Assembly (NCBI RefSeq): GCF_014202275.1
Contig: NZ_JACHGF010000003.1
Coordinates: 819,455 to 883,454 of the forward strand
Source of the DNA: Rhabdobacter roseus
GTDB lineage: Bacteria > Bacteroidota > Bacteroidia > Cytophagales > Spirosomataceae
Reading direction: 5' to 3'
Length of the DNA stretch: 64,000 nucleotides
Within the stretch, counting starts at the first letter, position 1. Each line of letters starts with the position of its first letter. This document shows positions 19,189 through 28,349 of the stretch, in pieces. The notes beneath the pieces were generated by a model that did not search any database, was not told the origin of the DNA, and worked only from the letters and a program-made list of their open reading frames with translations. The position numbers and the translations under genes were made by a program.

Positions 19189-19269
19189 ATCGCGTATTTT
19201 GTGGAAAAATTCGTTTTACACGTATTTTTTTTACCAACCATAACTCTTTTTTTCTCCTCATTTCAGTAC

Positions 19270-22008
19270 ATGATGCGCTTTTTGAGACAAACCTTTACAC
19301 TCTTTTTGCTGCTGGGGTTCACAACCGTCCGGGCCCAAACGCTCCCTTCGCCCAAAGAACACTTTGGCTTCACCATTGGCGACAACTACCACCTGGCTAC
19401 CTTCACCCAAACCGAAGCGTACTTCCAGAAGCTCGCCGCGGCCTCCGACCGCATGGAGCTCACCGTGATCGGGCAGACCGAGGAAGGCCGTAACCAGTAC
19501 ATGTTCATTGTGTCTTCGCCCGAGAACCTCAAAAAGCGGGCCCGCTACCAGGAGATTTCCCAAAAAATGGCCCGGGCCGAAGGCCTGACCGACGCCGAGG
19601 CCAAAGCCCTGGCGGCGGAAGGAAAAGCCGTAGTATGGATCGACGGGGGACTGCACGCCACCGAGACGGTAGGTACCCACCAGCTCATCGAAACGGCCTG
19701 GCAGCTCGCTAGCCGGAAGGACCCCGAAACGCTGAACATCCTGGACAATGTCATCATTCTGCTCACGCACGCCAACCCCGACGGCCAGGAGCTGGTGAGC
19801 AACTGGTACATGCGCGAAAAAACACCCGAAAAGCGCAGCCTCGACCACCTGCCTAAGCTGTACCAAAAGTACATTGGCCACGACAACAACCGCGATTTCT
19901 ACATCATGAACATGAAGGAGTCGCAGAACATGGGGCGTCAGCTTTTTGTAGAATGGCTGCCGCAAATCATGTACAACCACCACCAGCGCGGCCCGGCGGG
20001 CTCGGTGCTGGCGGGGCCACCCTACCGCGACCCCTTCAACTACGTCTTCGATCCGCTGATGGTGACGGGCATCGACGCCGTGGGCGCGGCCATGTACAAC
20101 CGCCTCAACGTGGAGAACAAGCCCGGTTTTACCCGCCTGACGGGCTCCACCTTCTCGACCTGGTACAACGGCGGCCTGCGTACGACCACGCACTTCCACA
20201 ACATGATCGGCCTGCTCACCGAGATCATCGGTAGCCCCACGCCCGAGGAAATTCCGCTGGTACCGCAGCGCCTGATTCCCAACAACAACACGCCCAACCC
20301 CGCCACGCCCCAGAAGTGGTACTTCCAGCAGTCGATCGACTACTCGCTTTCGCTCAACTGGGCCGTGCTCAACTACGCCGCCCGCCACCGCGACGAGTTA
20401 TTGTACAACATCTACCACATGGGCAAGAGCTCCATCGAGCGGGGCAGCAAAGACTACTGGACGCCCTACCCCAGCCGAATCGACGCCATTACGGAGTCCA
20501 TCAAGAAGGCCAGCCCGGCAGGGGGGCGGGCTAGCGCGGCTCCGGCGCTGAGCCACTACGAGGCCGTGCTCAGAGAGCCTTCACTGCGCGACGCGCGCGG
20601 GTATATCCTTCCGGCCAGCCAGGCCGACTTTCCCACGGCCGTCAAGTTTGTAAATGCGCTCATCAAGACCGGTATCCTGGTACATAAAGCGACCTCCGAC
20701 TTCAGCGTAGACAACAAAACCTACCCGGCGGGCTCGTATATCGTCAAAACCAACCAGGCCTTCCGCCCGCACGTACTGGATATGTTCGAGCCGCAGGACT
20801 ACCCCAACGACTTCCTGTACCCCGACGGTCCGCCCGTGCGCCCCTACGACGCCGCCGGGTGGACGCTCGCCTACCAGATGGGCGTGCAGTTTGACCGCGT
20901 CCTGACGGACTTCACCGGCCCCTTCGAGCGGGTACCGTACGGCGAATTGCAGGTACCTAAGGCGGCCAGCCCTGCCAAGGCTACGGCGGGTTACGAGCTC
21001 AGTGCCCGCACCAACGATTCCTTCCTGGCCGTCAACGACCTGCTGGCCGCCGGGCTGGAGGTATACCGCATCACGGCCGCCGGAAGCGGCCAAGGTACCT
21101 TCTTCGTGCCCGCTTCGGCCAAGGCCAAAACCATCGTGGACAAAGTAGCGCAGGAGCGCGGCCTCACGGTAACGGCGGCCCCTAAACGCCCCGCAGCCAC
21201 CGACCTGACGAAGCTCTCGCCCCGGCGGATCGCCCTCTGGGATACCTACGGCGGCTCCATGCCCTCAGGCTGGGTACGTTGGATTATGGAGCAGTACCAC
21301 TTCCCCTTCGACGTTATTTTTGCCAAGGACATCGACGCCGGTGAGCTGCGCAAGAAGTACGACGCCATCGTGTTCGTGACGCGGGCCATCCCGGCTGCCA
21401 GCGGCCCTTCCGAGTCGGGTGGCTACTACGGTCGGCGTCCGCCCCAGCTGGAAGAAATTCCGGCTGAGTACCACGCCACGCTGGGTAGCATCACGGCGGA
21501 GAAATCCATTCCTGAGCTCCGGAAATTTCTGGAAGCCGGAGGTACCATCCTGACCATCGGGAGCAGTGCCAACCTGGCCTACCACCTGAACCTGCCGGTC
21601 CGTAACGCGCTGGTAGAAATGACCCGCAGCGGCGTAGACCGCCCACTCCCCGGCGAGAAGTACTACATTCCGGGCAGTATTTTGCGGGTGGCCGTCGACT
21701 CGTCGCAGCGCGCTACTTGGGGCATGAACGGCCAAACCGACGTGTACTTCGACGCCAGTCCGGTGTTTACGCTCGCACCCGACGCCCTCGCCCGGGGTAC
21801 TTTGAAGCCCCTGATGTGGTTCCCCAACGACAAGCCCCTGCGCAGCGGCTGGGCCTGGGGACAAGCCTACCTGCAAGGTGGCGTCACGGCCTTCGAGGCC
21901 ACGGTGGGCTCCGGAAAGCTGCTGGTCTACGGGCCGGAGATCACCTTCCGCGCCCAGGCGCACGGTACCTTTAAGCTCCTTTTCAACCAACTGTACAGTA
22001 CCCGCTAA
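19270..22008 (+). CDS. M14-family zinc carboxypeptidase, secreted
   Basis: Exported metallocarboxypeptidase that removes C-terminal residues from peptides. The start at 19270 (adjacent ATG at 19273) yields a signal peptide ending near VRAQ; the longer frame from 19201 adds an unlikely second hydrophobic stretch. The M14 zinc motif is H129-x-x-E132 (LHATET), with the third ligand probably H237 or H238 in YNHHQ. The peptidase domain covers about residues 45-350. The C-terminal 400 residues include a class-I-glutamine-amidotransferase-like segment (about 660-900). Length 912 fits the long Bacteroidota M14 proteins. Gene ends before a strong terminator. Confidence 0.92.
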   Translation: MMRFLRQTFTLFLLLGFTTVRAQTLPSPKEHFGFTIGDNYHLATFTQTEAYFQKLAAASDRMELTVIGQTEEGRNQYMFIVSSPENLKKRARYQEISQKMARAEGLTDAEAKALAAEGKAVVWIDGGLHATETVGTHQLIETAWQLASRKDPETLNILDNVIILLTHANPDGQELVSNWYMREKTPEKRSLDHLPKLYQKYIGHDNNRDFYIMNMKESQNMGRQLFVEWLPQIMYNHHQRGPAGSVLAGPPYRDPFNYVFDPLMVTGIDAVGAAMYNRLNVENKPGFTRLTGSTFSTWYNGGLRTTTHFHNMIGLLTEIIGSPTPEEIPLVPQRLIPNNNTPNPATPQKWYFQQSIDYSLSLNWAVLNYAARHRDELLYNIYHMGKSSIERGSKDYWTPYPSRIDAITESIKKASPAGGRASAAPALSHYEAVLREPSLRDARGYILPASQADFPTAVKFVNALIKTGILVHKATSDFSVDNKTYPAGSYIVKTNQAFRPHVLDMFEPQDYPNDFLYPDGPPVRPYDAAGWTLAYQMGVQFDRVLTDFTGPFERVPYGELQVPKAASPAKATAGYELSARTNDSFLAVNDLLAAGLEVYRITAAGSGQGTFFVPASAKAKTIVDKVAQERGLTVTAAPKRPAATDLTKLSPRRIALWDTYGGSMPSGWVRWIMEQYHFPFDVIFAKDIDAGELRKKYDAIVFVTRAIPAASGPSESGGYYGRRPPQLEEIPAEYHATLGSITAEKSIPELRKFLEAGGTILTIGSSANLAYHLNLPVRNALVEMTRSGVDRPLPGEKYYIPGSILRVAVDSSQRATWGMNGQTDVYFDASPVFTLAPDALARGTLKPLMWFPNDKPLRSGWAWGQAYLQGGVTAFEATVGSGKLLVYGPEITFRAQAHGTFKLLFNQLYSTR

Positions 22009-22018
22009 CGACCCTACT

Positions 22019-22054
22019 CCGGTACCTGGCTCACCAGGTACCGGTTTCTTTTTT
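22019..22054 (+). terminator. Rho-independent terminator after the M14 gene
   Basis: Perfect 11-bp stem (22019-22029 with 22034-22044), 4-nt loop and a T-rich tail to 22054. The stem contains two GGTACC motifs. Confidence 0.88.
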
Positions 22055-22129
22055 GATGTGCTCTGTACCCCGGCGTCGCCGACGCCCTGCTATTGCTTTG
22101 TCCAATCTTTATCCCAATTTTCCTAAAAA

Positions 22130-23218
22130 ATGAAAAAAACAATACTCCTCCTGTGGGCGTTGGCCGCCGGTACTTTGAGCCTGGCCCAGGAACGCTCCGC
22201 CCGAACCCCCTCCCTGGAAGAACAGGTAGCCGCTCTCCAACGGGAGCTGGAAGGCATGCGGCATACCTTTGATAACCTCGATAAAGCCGTCGACGACGTA
22301 CGCTGGCACCAGCGACTGGGTGACGTAGCCTACGTGGATAAGGTCATCATCACGGGCCCGCCACCCGCCGTGGTGCGCAACCCCACCGGGCAGGGAGCCA
22401 AAAATCCCGTGCGTTTTTCGTCCTACGTGTTTATTCCTTCCAACCTCGACCCCAAGAAAAAGTACCCCCTGCTGGTGCTGCCCCACGGCGGCGTGCATAG
22501 CAACTTCAATACCGCCTACGCGCACATTATTCGGGAGCTGATTGCGCAGGAATACGTGGTGGTGGCCCCCGAGTACCGGGGTAGTACGGGCTACGGCGGG
22601 GGCTTTTACCGCCTCATCGACTACGGCGGGCTGGAGGTAGAAGACACCAAAGCCAGCCGCGACTACATGCTCAAAAACTACGATTTTGTGGACAAAGACC
22701 GGGTTGGCATTCTGGGCTGGAGCCACGGTGGCATGATTACCCTGCTCAACCTCTTCGATCATCCCGACGACTACAAGGTAGGCTACGCCGGGGTACCCGT
22801 AAGCGACCTCGTGGCCCGCATGGGCTACAAAACCCAGGGCTACCGCGACATGTACTCGGCCGACTACCACATGGGCAAGTCGGCCTACGAAAACGTGAAC
22901 GAGTACCGCCGCCGCTCCCCGGCCTGGAATACCCATAAACTCAAAACGCCCCTGCTGGTGCATACCAACACCATCGACGAGGACGTCAACGTGCTGGAAG
23001 TGGAGCACCTGATCAAGGCCCTGAAGGCCGACGGCAAAAAATTTGAATACGAAATTTACAAGGACGTACCCGGTGGCCACACCTTCGACCGCATCGACAA
23101 CTTCGGGGCCAAGGAAATTCGCCTAAAGGTATATACCTTTCTGGCCCAGTACCTCAAGCCCAATAAGTCTTTTAAAAACGTAAACGAACTCAACGCCGCC
23201 GGGTACTTTCCGCGGTAG
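22130..23218 (+). CDS. Secreted prolyl-oligopeptidase-like (S9) alpha/beta hydrolase
   Basis: Alpha/beta-hydrolase of the dienelactone-hydrolase/S9 peptidase type. A signal peptide covers about residues 1-19; residues 28-58 are heptad-like and probably form a coiled coil. The catalytic triad is visible: Ser198 in GWSHGG, an Asp at 283 or 285 (IDEDVN) and His317 in GGHTF. The oxyanion region LVLPHGGVHS is near residue 120. The S9 beta-propeller is absent, so it should act on small substrates. It starts 76 bp after a terminator and is 18 bp from the next gene, so a short operon of three hydrolases begins here. Confidence 0.9.
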   Translation: MKKTILLLWALAAGTLSLAQERSARTPSLEEQVAALQRELEGMRHTFDNLDKAVDDVRWHQRLGDVAYVDKVIITGPPPAVVRNPTGQGAKNPVRFSSYVFIPSNLDPKKKYPLLVLPHGGVHSNFNTAYAHIIRELIAQEYVVVAPEYRGSTGYGGGFYRLIDYGGLEVEDTKASRDYMLKNYDFVDKDRVGILGWSHGGMITLLNLFDHPDDYKVGYAGVPVSDLVARMGYKTQGYRDMYSADYHMGKSAYENVNEYRRRSPAWNTHKLKTPLLVHTNTIDEDVNVLEVEHLIKALKADGKKFEYEIYKDVPGGHTFDRIDNFGAKEIRLKVYTFLAQYLKPNKSFKNVNELNAAGYFPR

Positions 23219-23236
23219 CCTTAACCATTCCTACCC

Positions 23237-25621
23237 ATGCGCCGCCCTTTTGTTCTCTTTCTAAGTACCCTGCTGCTTCCTCTTTCGCTGGCCCACGCCC
23301 AACAAACCCTCCAGATGAAGGGGCTGAAACAGCCCGTGGAGGTGATCCGCGACCAGTGGGGTATTTCGCACATCTACGCCCAGAACGAGCACGACTTGTT
23401 TTTTGCCCAGGGGTACGTAGCCGCCACCGACCGCCTTTTTCAGCTGGAGCTGTGGCGGCGGCAGGCTACCGGTACCGTGGCCGAGCTGCTGGGCCCCGGT
23501 GAGCTGAAACGCGACCTGGGTACCCGGCTTTTTATGTTTCGGGAAAACCGGGAGCAGGAAATGGCGCACTACCACCCGCGGGGCAAGAGCATCATCACGG
23601 CCTACGTGGCGGGCATCAACGCCCGGGTGGCGGAGATGCGCCAGGACACGGCCCGACTCCCGCTGGAATTCAAGCTCCTGCAAACGCTGCCCGGCTTCTG
23701 GACGCCCGACGTCGTGATTAGTCGGCACCAGGGACTTATTTCCAACCTGACGAGCGAGCTCAACATCGGCCGGCAGGTGCATTTGCTGGGTGAGGAAAAA
23801 ACGCGGGAGCTCAACTGGTTTCATCCTACCTACGCCCCGGAGAAGGACCCCAAGCTGACGCTGGAAAAGGGCGTAGAGGGGGCGGCGCTCTTCCAGGATA
23901 TTCTCGAACTCTACTCAGCCTTTCGCAGTCCGGTGCGGTTTCGGAAAGAGGATAAATCGACGGGGGAGGTTTTTGATTTTCAGGAATGGTACGCCACCGA
24001 AAAGGAGTACGTGGGCTCCAACAACTGGGTCCTGAGCGGCCAGTATACCCAAAGTGGCTTCCCGATGCTGGCCAACGACCCCCACCGCACCCAAACCACC
24101 CCTTCGCTGCGCTACTGGGTACACCTCAACGCCCCCGGCTGGAACGTCGTCGGAGCCGGGGAGCCTACCCTGCCGGGCGTGTCGGTGGGGCACAACGAGT
24201 ACGGCGCCTGGGGCATCACCATCTATAGTACCGACAACGAAGACCTGTACGTCTACGACACCAACCCCGACAATCCTGGGCAGTACCACTACCAGGGAAA
24301 ATGGGTAAGCATGACAACTCTCACCGACACCATTCCGGTAAAAGGACAAGTACCCTACGTAGCGACCCTGAAGTACACCCGCCACGGGCCGGTGGTTTTT
24401 GAAGATACCCAAAACCACAAAGCCTACGCCGTACGGGCGGGCTGGCGCGAAGTAGGCTGCTCGCCCTACCTGGCCAGCCTCCGCATGAACCAGGCCAAAA
24501 GCTGGGAAGAATTTCGCGAGGCCTGCTCCTACAGCCGTCTGCCGGGCCTCAACATGGTCTGGGCCGACCGCCGGGGCCACATTGGCTGGCAGGTGGTGGG
24601 GCTGGCACCGGTGCGTCCCAACTGGTCGGGGCTGGTGCCGGTACCCGGCGACGGGCGCTTTGAGTGGGCGGGGTACCTGCCCATCAAGCAGCTCCCCCAC
24701 GTAGCCAACCCGGCCAAGGGTTTCTGGGCTACGGCCAACAACAACCAGATCACCGCCGACTTCCCCCACCGCAACGCCATCGGCTGGGAGTGGTCGAGCC
24801 CCTACCGGGCGCAACGCATCGAGGAGGTACTTTCGGCGGGGCAGCGGCTCAACCTCCAGGATTTTGCCCGCCTCCAGGCCGACTACCTCTCCGTACCCGC
24901 CCGCACGCTGGTACCGATGCTGCTGGCGCAGGTCGCACCCCAAACCGACGCCGAGCGCGAGGCCCTGGACTGGCTCCGCAGCTGGGACTACCAGTTGCAT
25001 CCCGACGCGCGGGCGGCCACCGTCTACGCCGAATGGGAAAACCAGCTCAAGCGGGCCCTGTACGAGCGCGTCGTACCCCAAAACGCCCGCACCCACCTGC
25101 GCGCGCTTTCCACCAAGGTACTTCTGGACTACGTCATTACCCCGCCGGCCTCCCTGGGTACCCAGCCCCTCGCCCAGCGCGACGAGCTCCTTAAAAGTAC
25201 TTTCCAAAGTACCCTCTCCGCCCTGGCCAGCCGCCTGGGGAAGGACCGCAGCCGCTGGACCTACGGGCAGGCCGCCAACAAGCACATTACCATCAAGCAC
25301 GCCTTCAGCGACTGGGTGGACGAAGGTACCCGCCAGCACCTCGACCTGGGGCCGGTCCCGCGGGGCGGCTACGGCGAGACCGTCAACAACACCGGCAATA
25401 CGCCCAACCAAACCCACGGCGCCTCTTTCCGCATCCTGGTCGATACCGAAAACTGGGACAAAACGCTGGGCATCAACAGTCCGGGTCAATCGGCCGACCC
25501 CGCCGACCCGCACTACCGCGACTTGTTTGAGCTCTGGGCCAAGAATCAGTACTTCCCGGTGTATTTTTCCAAAGAAAAAATCAAAGCCGTGGCCGACCGT
25601 ACCTGGATTTTACAACCCTAA
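23237..25621 (+). CDS. Penicillin acylase family (Ntn-hydrolase) protein 2
   Basis: Second secreted Ntn-hydrolase amidase in the locus, 794 residues. Signal peptide about 1-21 (LAHAQQ). Alpha-chain motif RDQWGISHIYAQ, then the helix ATDRLFQLELWRRQATG. The auto-cleavage site and nucleophile are Ser261 in VGSNNWVLSG, the canonical SNNW form. Compared with the copy at 13947-16142 it is closer to classical penicillin/cephalosporin acylases. The C-terminal segment NNTGNTPNQTHGASFR is the usual family ending. It is tightly packed (18 bp before, 11 bp after) between an S9-like hydrolase and a beta-lactamase-like hydrolase. Confidence 0.94.
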   Translation: MRRPFVLFLSTLLLPLSLAHAQQTLQMKGLKQPVEVIRDQWGISHIYAQNEHDLFFAQGYVAATDRLFQLELWRRQATGTVAELLGPGELKRDLGTRLFMFRENREQEMAHYHPRGKSIITAYVAGINARVAEMRQDTARLPLEFKLLQTLPGFWTPDVVISRHQGLISNLTSELNIGRQVHLLGEEKTRELNWFHPTYAPEKDPKLTLEKGVEGAALFQDILELYSAFRSPVRFRKEDKSTGEVFDFQEWYATEKEYVGSNNWVLSGQYTQSGFPMLANDPHRTQTTPSLRYWVHLNAPGWNVVGAGEPTLPGVSVGHNEYGAWGITIYSTDNEDLYVYDTNPDNPGQYHYQGKWVSMTTLTDTIPVKGQVPYVATLKYTRHGPVVFEDTQNHKAYAVRAGWREVGCSPYLASLRMNQAKSWEEFREACSYSRLPGLNMVWADRRGHIGWQVVGLAPVRPNWSGLVPVPGDGRFEWAGYLPIKQLPHVANPAKGFWATANNNQITADFPHRNAIGWEWSSPYRAQRIEEVLSAGQRLNLQDFARLQADYLSVPARTLVPMLLAQVAPQTDAEREALDWLRSWDYQLHPDARAATVYAEWENQLKRALYERVVPQNARTHLRALSTKVLLDYVITPPASLGTQPLAQRDELLKSTFQSTLSALASRLGKDRSRWTYGQAANKHITIKHAFSDWVDEGTRQHLDLGPVPRGGYGETVNNTGNTPNQTHGASFRILVDTENWDKTLGINSPGQSADPADPHYRDLFELWAKNQYFPVYFSKEKIKAVADRTWILQP

Positions 25622-25632
25622 CTACCCCTTCC

Positions 25633-26790
25633 ATGCGCTTTTCTTTTTTCAAAAAGGTACTTTTCACCGGCCTGGGTACGTTGGCGTTTTTGTGGGCCCA
25701 GGGGCAGGCAACCGTTACCGACCCGGCCTACATCCGGGATTTTCTCCGACGGGTATCCGCCGAGAGCGGCGCGCCGGGCGTATCGGCGGCGGTAGCCGTG
25801 GGCGGTCAACTCATTTTTTCGGACGGTATCGGCTACGCCGACCTGGACAACCTAATTCCGCAGACGGGCAAAACCGTGCACAACATCGGCTCGGTATCCA
25901 AGGCCGAAGCCGTGGTCGCCATCATGCAGCTGGAAGAAAAAGGACTCCTGAGCCTGGACGACGAAATCCAGAAGTACCTGCCCTACATGCCCCGGAAGCA
26001 GAAACCCGTCACGATCCGGCACCTGCTCACGCACACCTCGGGCATCCGGCACTACGCCACGCAGGACAACGAGGCCTTTGGTACCAAGCGCATGCGCCCC
26101 TACGACACCTTCGAGGAAGCCACGACGCTCTTTCGCGACGACCCGCTGCTCTTCGAGCCGGGTGCTTACTACCACTACTCTTCCTTCGCCTGCAACCTCA
26201 TGCACGGCATCGTAGAGAAAGTATCCGGTTTGGATTTTGAAGAGTACATGAAGCGGCACGTATGGCTACCCGCGGGGATGCTCACCAGCAGTTTCGACGT
26301 ACCGGCGCGCCTCGTGCCCCACCGGGGCAAAGGCTACGTGCGGGCCGCCAACGGGATACTGATCAACGCACCCTACGAAGACGTCAGCTACAAGTACGCC
26401 GGGGGTGGCATCATCTCTACGGCCGAGGATATGGTCAAGCTGGGCGTGGCGCTCAACCGCGGACTCCTGCTCAAACCCGCCACCCTCAAAAAAATGACGA
26501 CGCCCTACTTCAACAAGTACGAGAAAGCGTTCCGGGGTACTTCCAACCCTACCCAGGTACCCCAGTGGCAGGGATTGGTGTGGTTTGTGGGGCAAGACCA
26601 GCGGGGGCGCAGCTGGTACGGCCACAGCGGTACGGTAAAAGGTACCCGCTGTTTTCTGATCAATTTCCCCGCCGAGGCCGTCGTGGTGGCCATCCAGGCC
26701 AACATCGGTAGCATTGCTATTGACGAGTACGCCCTCGCCCTGGCCCAGCTCATCCTGGCGGACCTGACCCCGGTAAGTACCTCTAAGTAA
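25633..26790 (+). CDS. Serine hydrolase, class C beta-lactamase / DD-peptidase-like
   Basis: Secreted penicillin-binding-protein-like serine hydrolase, 385 residues, with signal peptide to about residue 26. The nucleophile motif SxxK is S87-V-S-K90 in NIGSVSK. The second motif, usually YxN, reads Y182-S-S184, so the Asn is replaced. The third motif is H331-S-G333 (GHSG), as in esterase EstB-like and AmpC-like families. Activity could be esterase, D-aminopeptidase or beta-lactamase; sequence alone does not decide. It closes the three-gene hydrolase unit. Many homologues of this kind do not confer resistance. Confidence 0.9.
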   Translation: MRFSFFKKVLFTGLGTLAFLWAQGQATVTDPAYIRDFLRRVSAESGAPGVSAAVAVGGQLIFSDGIGYADLDNLIPQTGKTVHNIGSVSKAEAVVAIMQLEEKGLLSLDDEIQKYLPYMPRKQKPVTIRHLLTHTSGIRHYATQDNEAFGTKRMRPYDTFEEATTLFRDDPLLFEPGAYYHYSSFACNLMHGIVEKVSGLDFEEYMKRHVWLPAGMLTSSFDVPARLVPHRGKGYVRAANGILINAPYEDVSYKYAGGGIISTAEDMVKLGVALNRGLLLKPATLKKMTTPYFNKYEKAFRGTSNPTQVPQWQGLVWFVGQDQRGRSWYGHSGTVKGTRCFLINFPAEAVVVAIQANIGSIAIDEYALALAQLILADLTPVSTSK

Positions 26791-26907
26791 AGTAGTTGAA
26801 AGTACCCTTAAGGCTAAAAAAAAGCGTACACAGGCAACCCGCCTTCTTTTTATAAAAAAGGATATTTGCGCGAATTGCGCCATTTCTCCCCGCTCATTCA
26901 TTATAAA

Positions 26908-26958
26908 AGCAGACTTTCCCCCTTATTAGTACAGGGCGGGAAGTCTGCTGTTGTTTTT
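26908..26958. terminator. Hairpin terminator after the hydrolase operon
   Basis: Stem 26908-26920 with 26938-26949 (one bulged T), followed by GTTGTTTTT on the plus strand and TTTTAT on the minus strand. It separates the hydrolase operon from the ThuA-like gene. Confidence 0.75.
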
Positions 26959-27020
26959 GAAGGTACCCCGGCCTTATCTTTATAGCTTGTATTCGTTTTT
27001 TTCTTTACTCCTTTACCCTT

Positions 27021-27902
27021 ATGATCCGAATTCCTGTAGCGGCCATTGCGCGAAAATTCTCCCTGGTACTTTGCCTGCTGGCGGTAGGTGTTTCCACGGG
27101 TTTTGGTCAAACCAAGAACAAACAACCGCTGGTAGTCTTCGTGGCCGGTGACCACGAGTACAGCGGCGAACAAACGCTCCCGCTCATTGCGGCCGAGCTG
27201 GAACGAAACTACGGCTTCCGTACCCGCGTAATCACTTCTTCGCCCAACCAGAACGCCGAAACCAATATTCCCGGCCTGGAGGTACTTCGCGAGGCCGACC
27301 TCGCCATCTTTTTTCTGCGGTGGCGGCAGCTTCCTCCCGAGCAGCTCCAGTACATCGACGAGTACCTCAACTCCGGCAAACCCGTCATGGGCTTCCGGAC
27401 GTCCACGCACGCCTTCAACTACCCCAAGGGCCACGCCTCCGAAGCCTGGAACGCCTTCGGTGAGCGCGCCTTTGGTTCGCCTCCCGGCTGGGGTAAAGCA
27501 GGCCACACGCACTACGGCCACGAAAGTACCACCGACGTCAGCGTCATGGCCAACGCCGCCAAACACCCCATCCTAACGGGCGTCAAGCCCGCTTTCCACG
27601 TACCTTCCTGGCTCTACCACGTCCGGCCCGACTACCCCCCTACAGACGCCACGCTGCTGCTGATGGGCAAGTCGGTGAACCCCGACAAGGCCGCCATCGA
27701 GAACCCCGTAGCCTGGACCTGGACCAACAAAGCCGGGGCGAAGGTGTTTTTTACCACCCTGGGCCACCCCGAAGATTTTCAGGAAGAAGGCCTCCAGCGG
27801 CTCACCGTCAACGCCATCCACTGGCTGCTAGCCAAGCCCGTCCCCAAAAAATGGAAGGGCAAAATTGACATCCAGGTACCTTATCGAGGGATTGTGAAGT
27901 AA
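27021..27902 (+). CDS. ThuA-domain protein, secreted
   Basis: ThuA-like protein (class I glutamine-amidotransferase-like fold; named after trehalose utilisation), 293 residues. After a signal peptide (about 1-29) the beta-alpha fold begins with LVVFVAGDHEYSGEQTLPLIA and continues with DLAIFFLRWRQLP, a conserved HYGHE motif and the segment VFFTTLGHPEDF typical of the family. Catalysis in ThuA proteins is poorly understood. In Bacteroidota and Planctomycetes such genes often lie near PVC-type cytochrome c proteins, as here (28880-32053). It stands alone between a hairpin and a GTAC-rich spacer. Confidence 0.9.
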   Translation: MIRIPVAAIARKFSLVLCLLAVGVSTGFGQTKNKQPLVVFVAGDHEYSGEQTLPLIAAELERNYGFRTRVITSSPNQNAETNIPGLEVLREADLAIFFLRWRQLPPEQLQYIDEYLNSGKPVMGFRTSTHAFNYPKGHASEAWNAFGERAFGSPPGWGKAGHTHYGHESTTDVSVMANAAKHPILTGVKPAFHVPSWLYHVRPDYPPTDATLLLMGKSVNPDKAAIENPVAWTWTNKAGAKVFFTTLGHPEDFQEEGLQRLTVNAIHWLLAKPVPKKWKGKIDIQVPYRGIVK

Positions 27903-28118
27903 CCATTGGGCAGGTACTTTTTGGCGGGTACTTGAGGTACTTTTTCGTATCCGCCGGCAAGTACCTACCGTTTTATGCTACGAAAAGGAAGCGCTTGCGA
28001 AGGTACCTTGTCCGGGTTTGGGCTTTAAAAGTACGTCTGTTAAGTTGTTGATGTCTATTCCTTTTAAAACATCTAAACAGGTTACGGATTCGTTAATTAT
28101 CAGACTAAAGCGAAAAAC

Positions 28119-28349
28119 ATGATGTCCAGACACGTGCTCATACAACAGACCATAGATAATCTGTCTAAGCTTCCTGACCAAAATGTAAAGGAAGTATCCG
28201 ACTTCGCCGAATTTTTGGTAAGTAAGCTAGAAGATAGGCTTCTAACGGAAGGGATTCAGCAATTGGTTACTAAGTCTCAATCATTCCAATTTTTGGAAGA
28301 GGAGGAAGATCTCTATACAGAGGCTGACTTAAAAGAAAAGTATACGTGA
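28119..28349 (+). CDS. DUF2281-like antitoxin of a MazF/PemK-type module
   Basis: Small acidic protein of 76 residues. The N-terminal segment (IDNLSKLPDQNVKEVSDFAEFLVSKLE) resembles DUF2281/VapB-type antitoxins, and the C-terminal end is acidic (EEEEDLYTEADLKEKY), as is usual for toxin-wrapping tails. The stop overlaps the next gene by 4 nt (GTGA), so the two are translationally coupled. The pair is AT-rich and almost free of the genome's GTAC motif, in contrast to its neighbours, suggesting recent transfer. Imperfect inverted repeats upstream (about 28036-28082) could be an autoregulatory operator. Confidence 0.8.
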   Translation: MMSRHVLIQQTIDNLSKLPDQNVKEVSDFAEFLVSKLEDRLLTEGIQQLVTKSQSFQFLEEEEDLYTEADLKEKYT

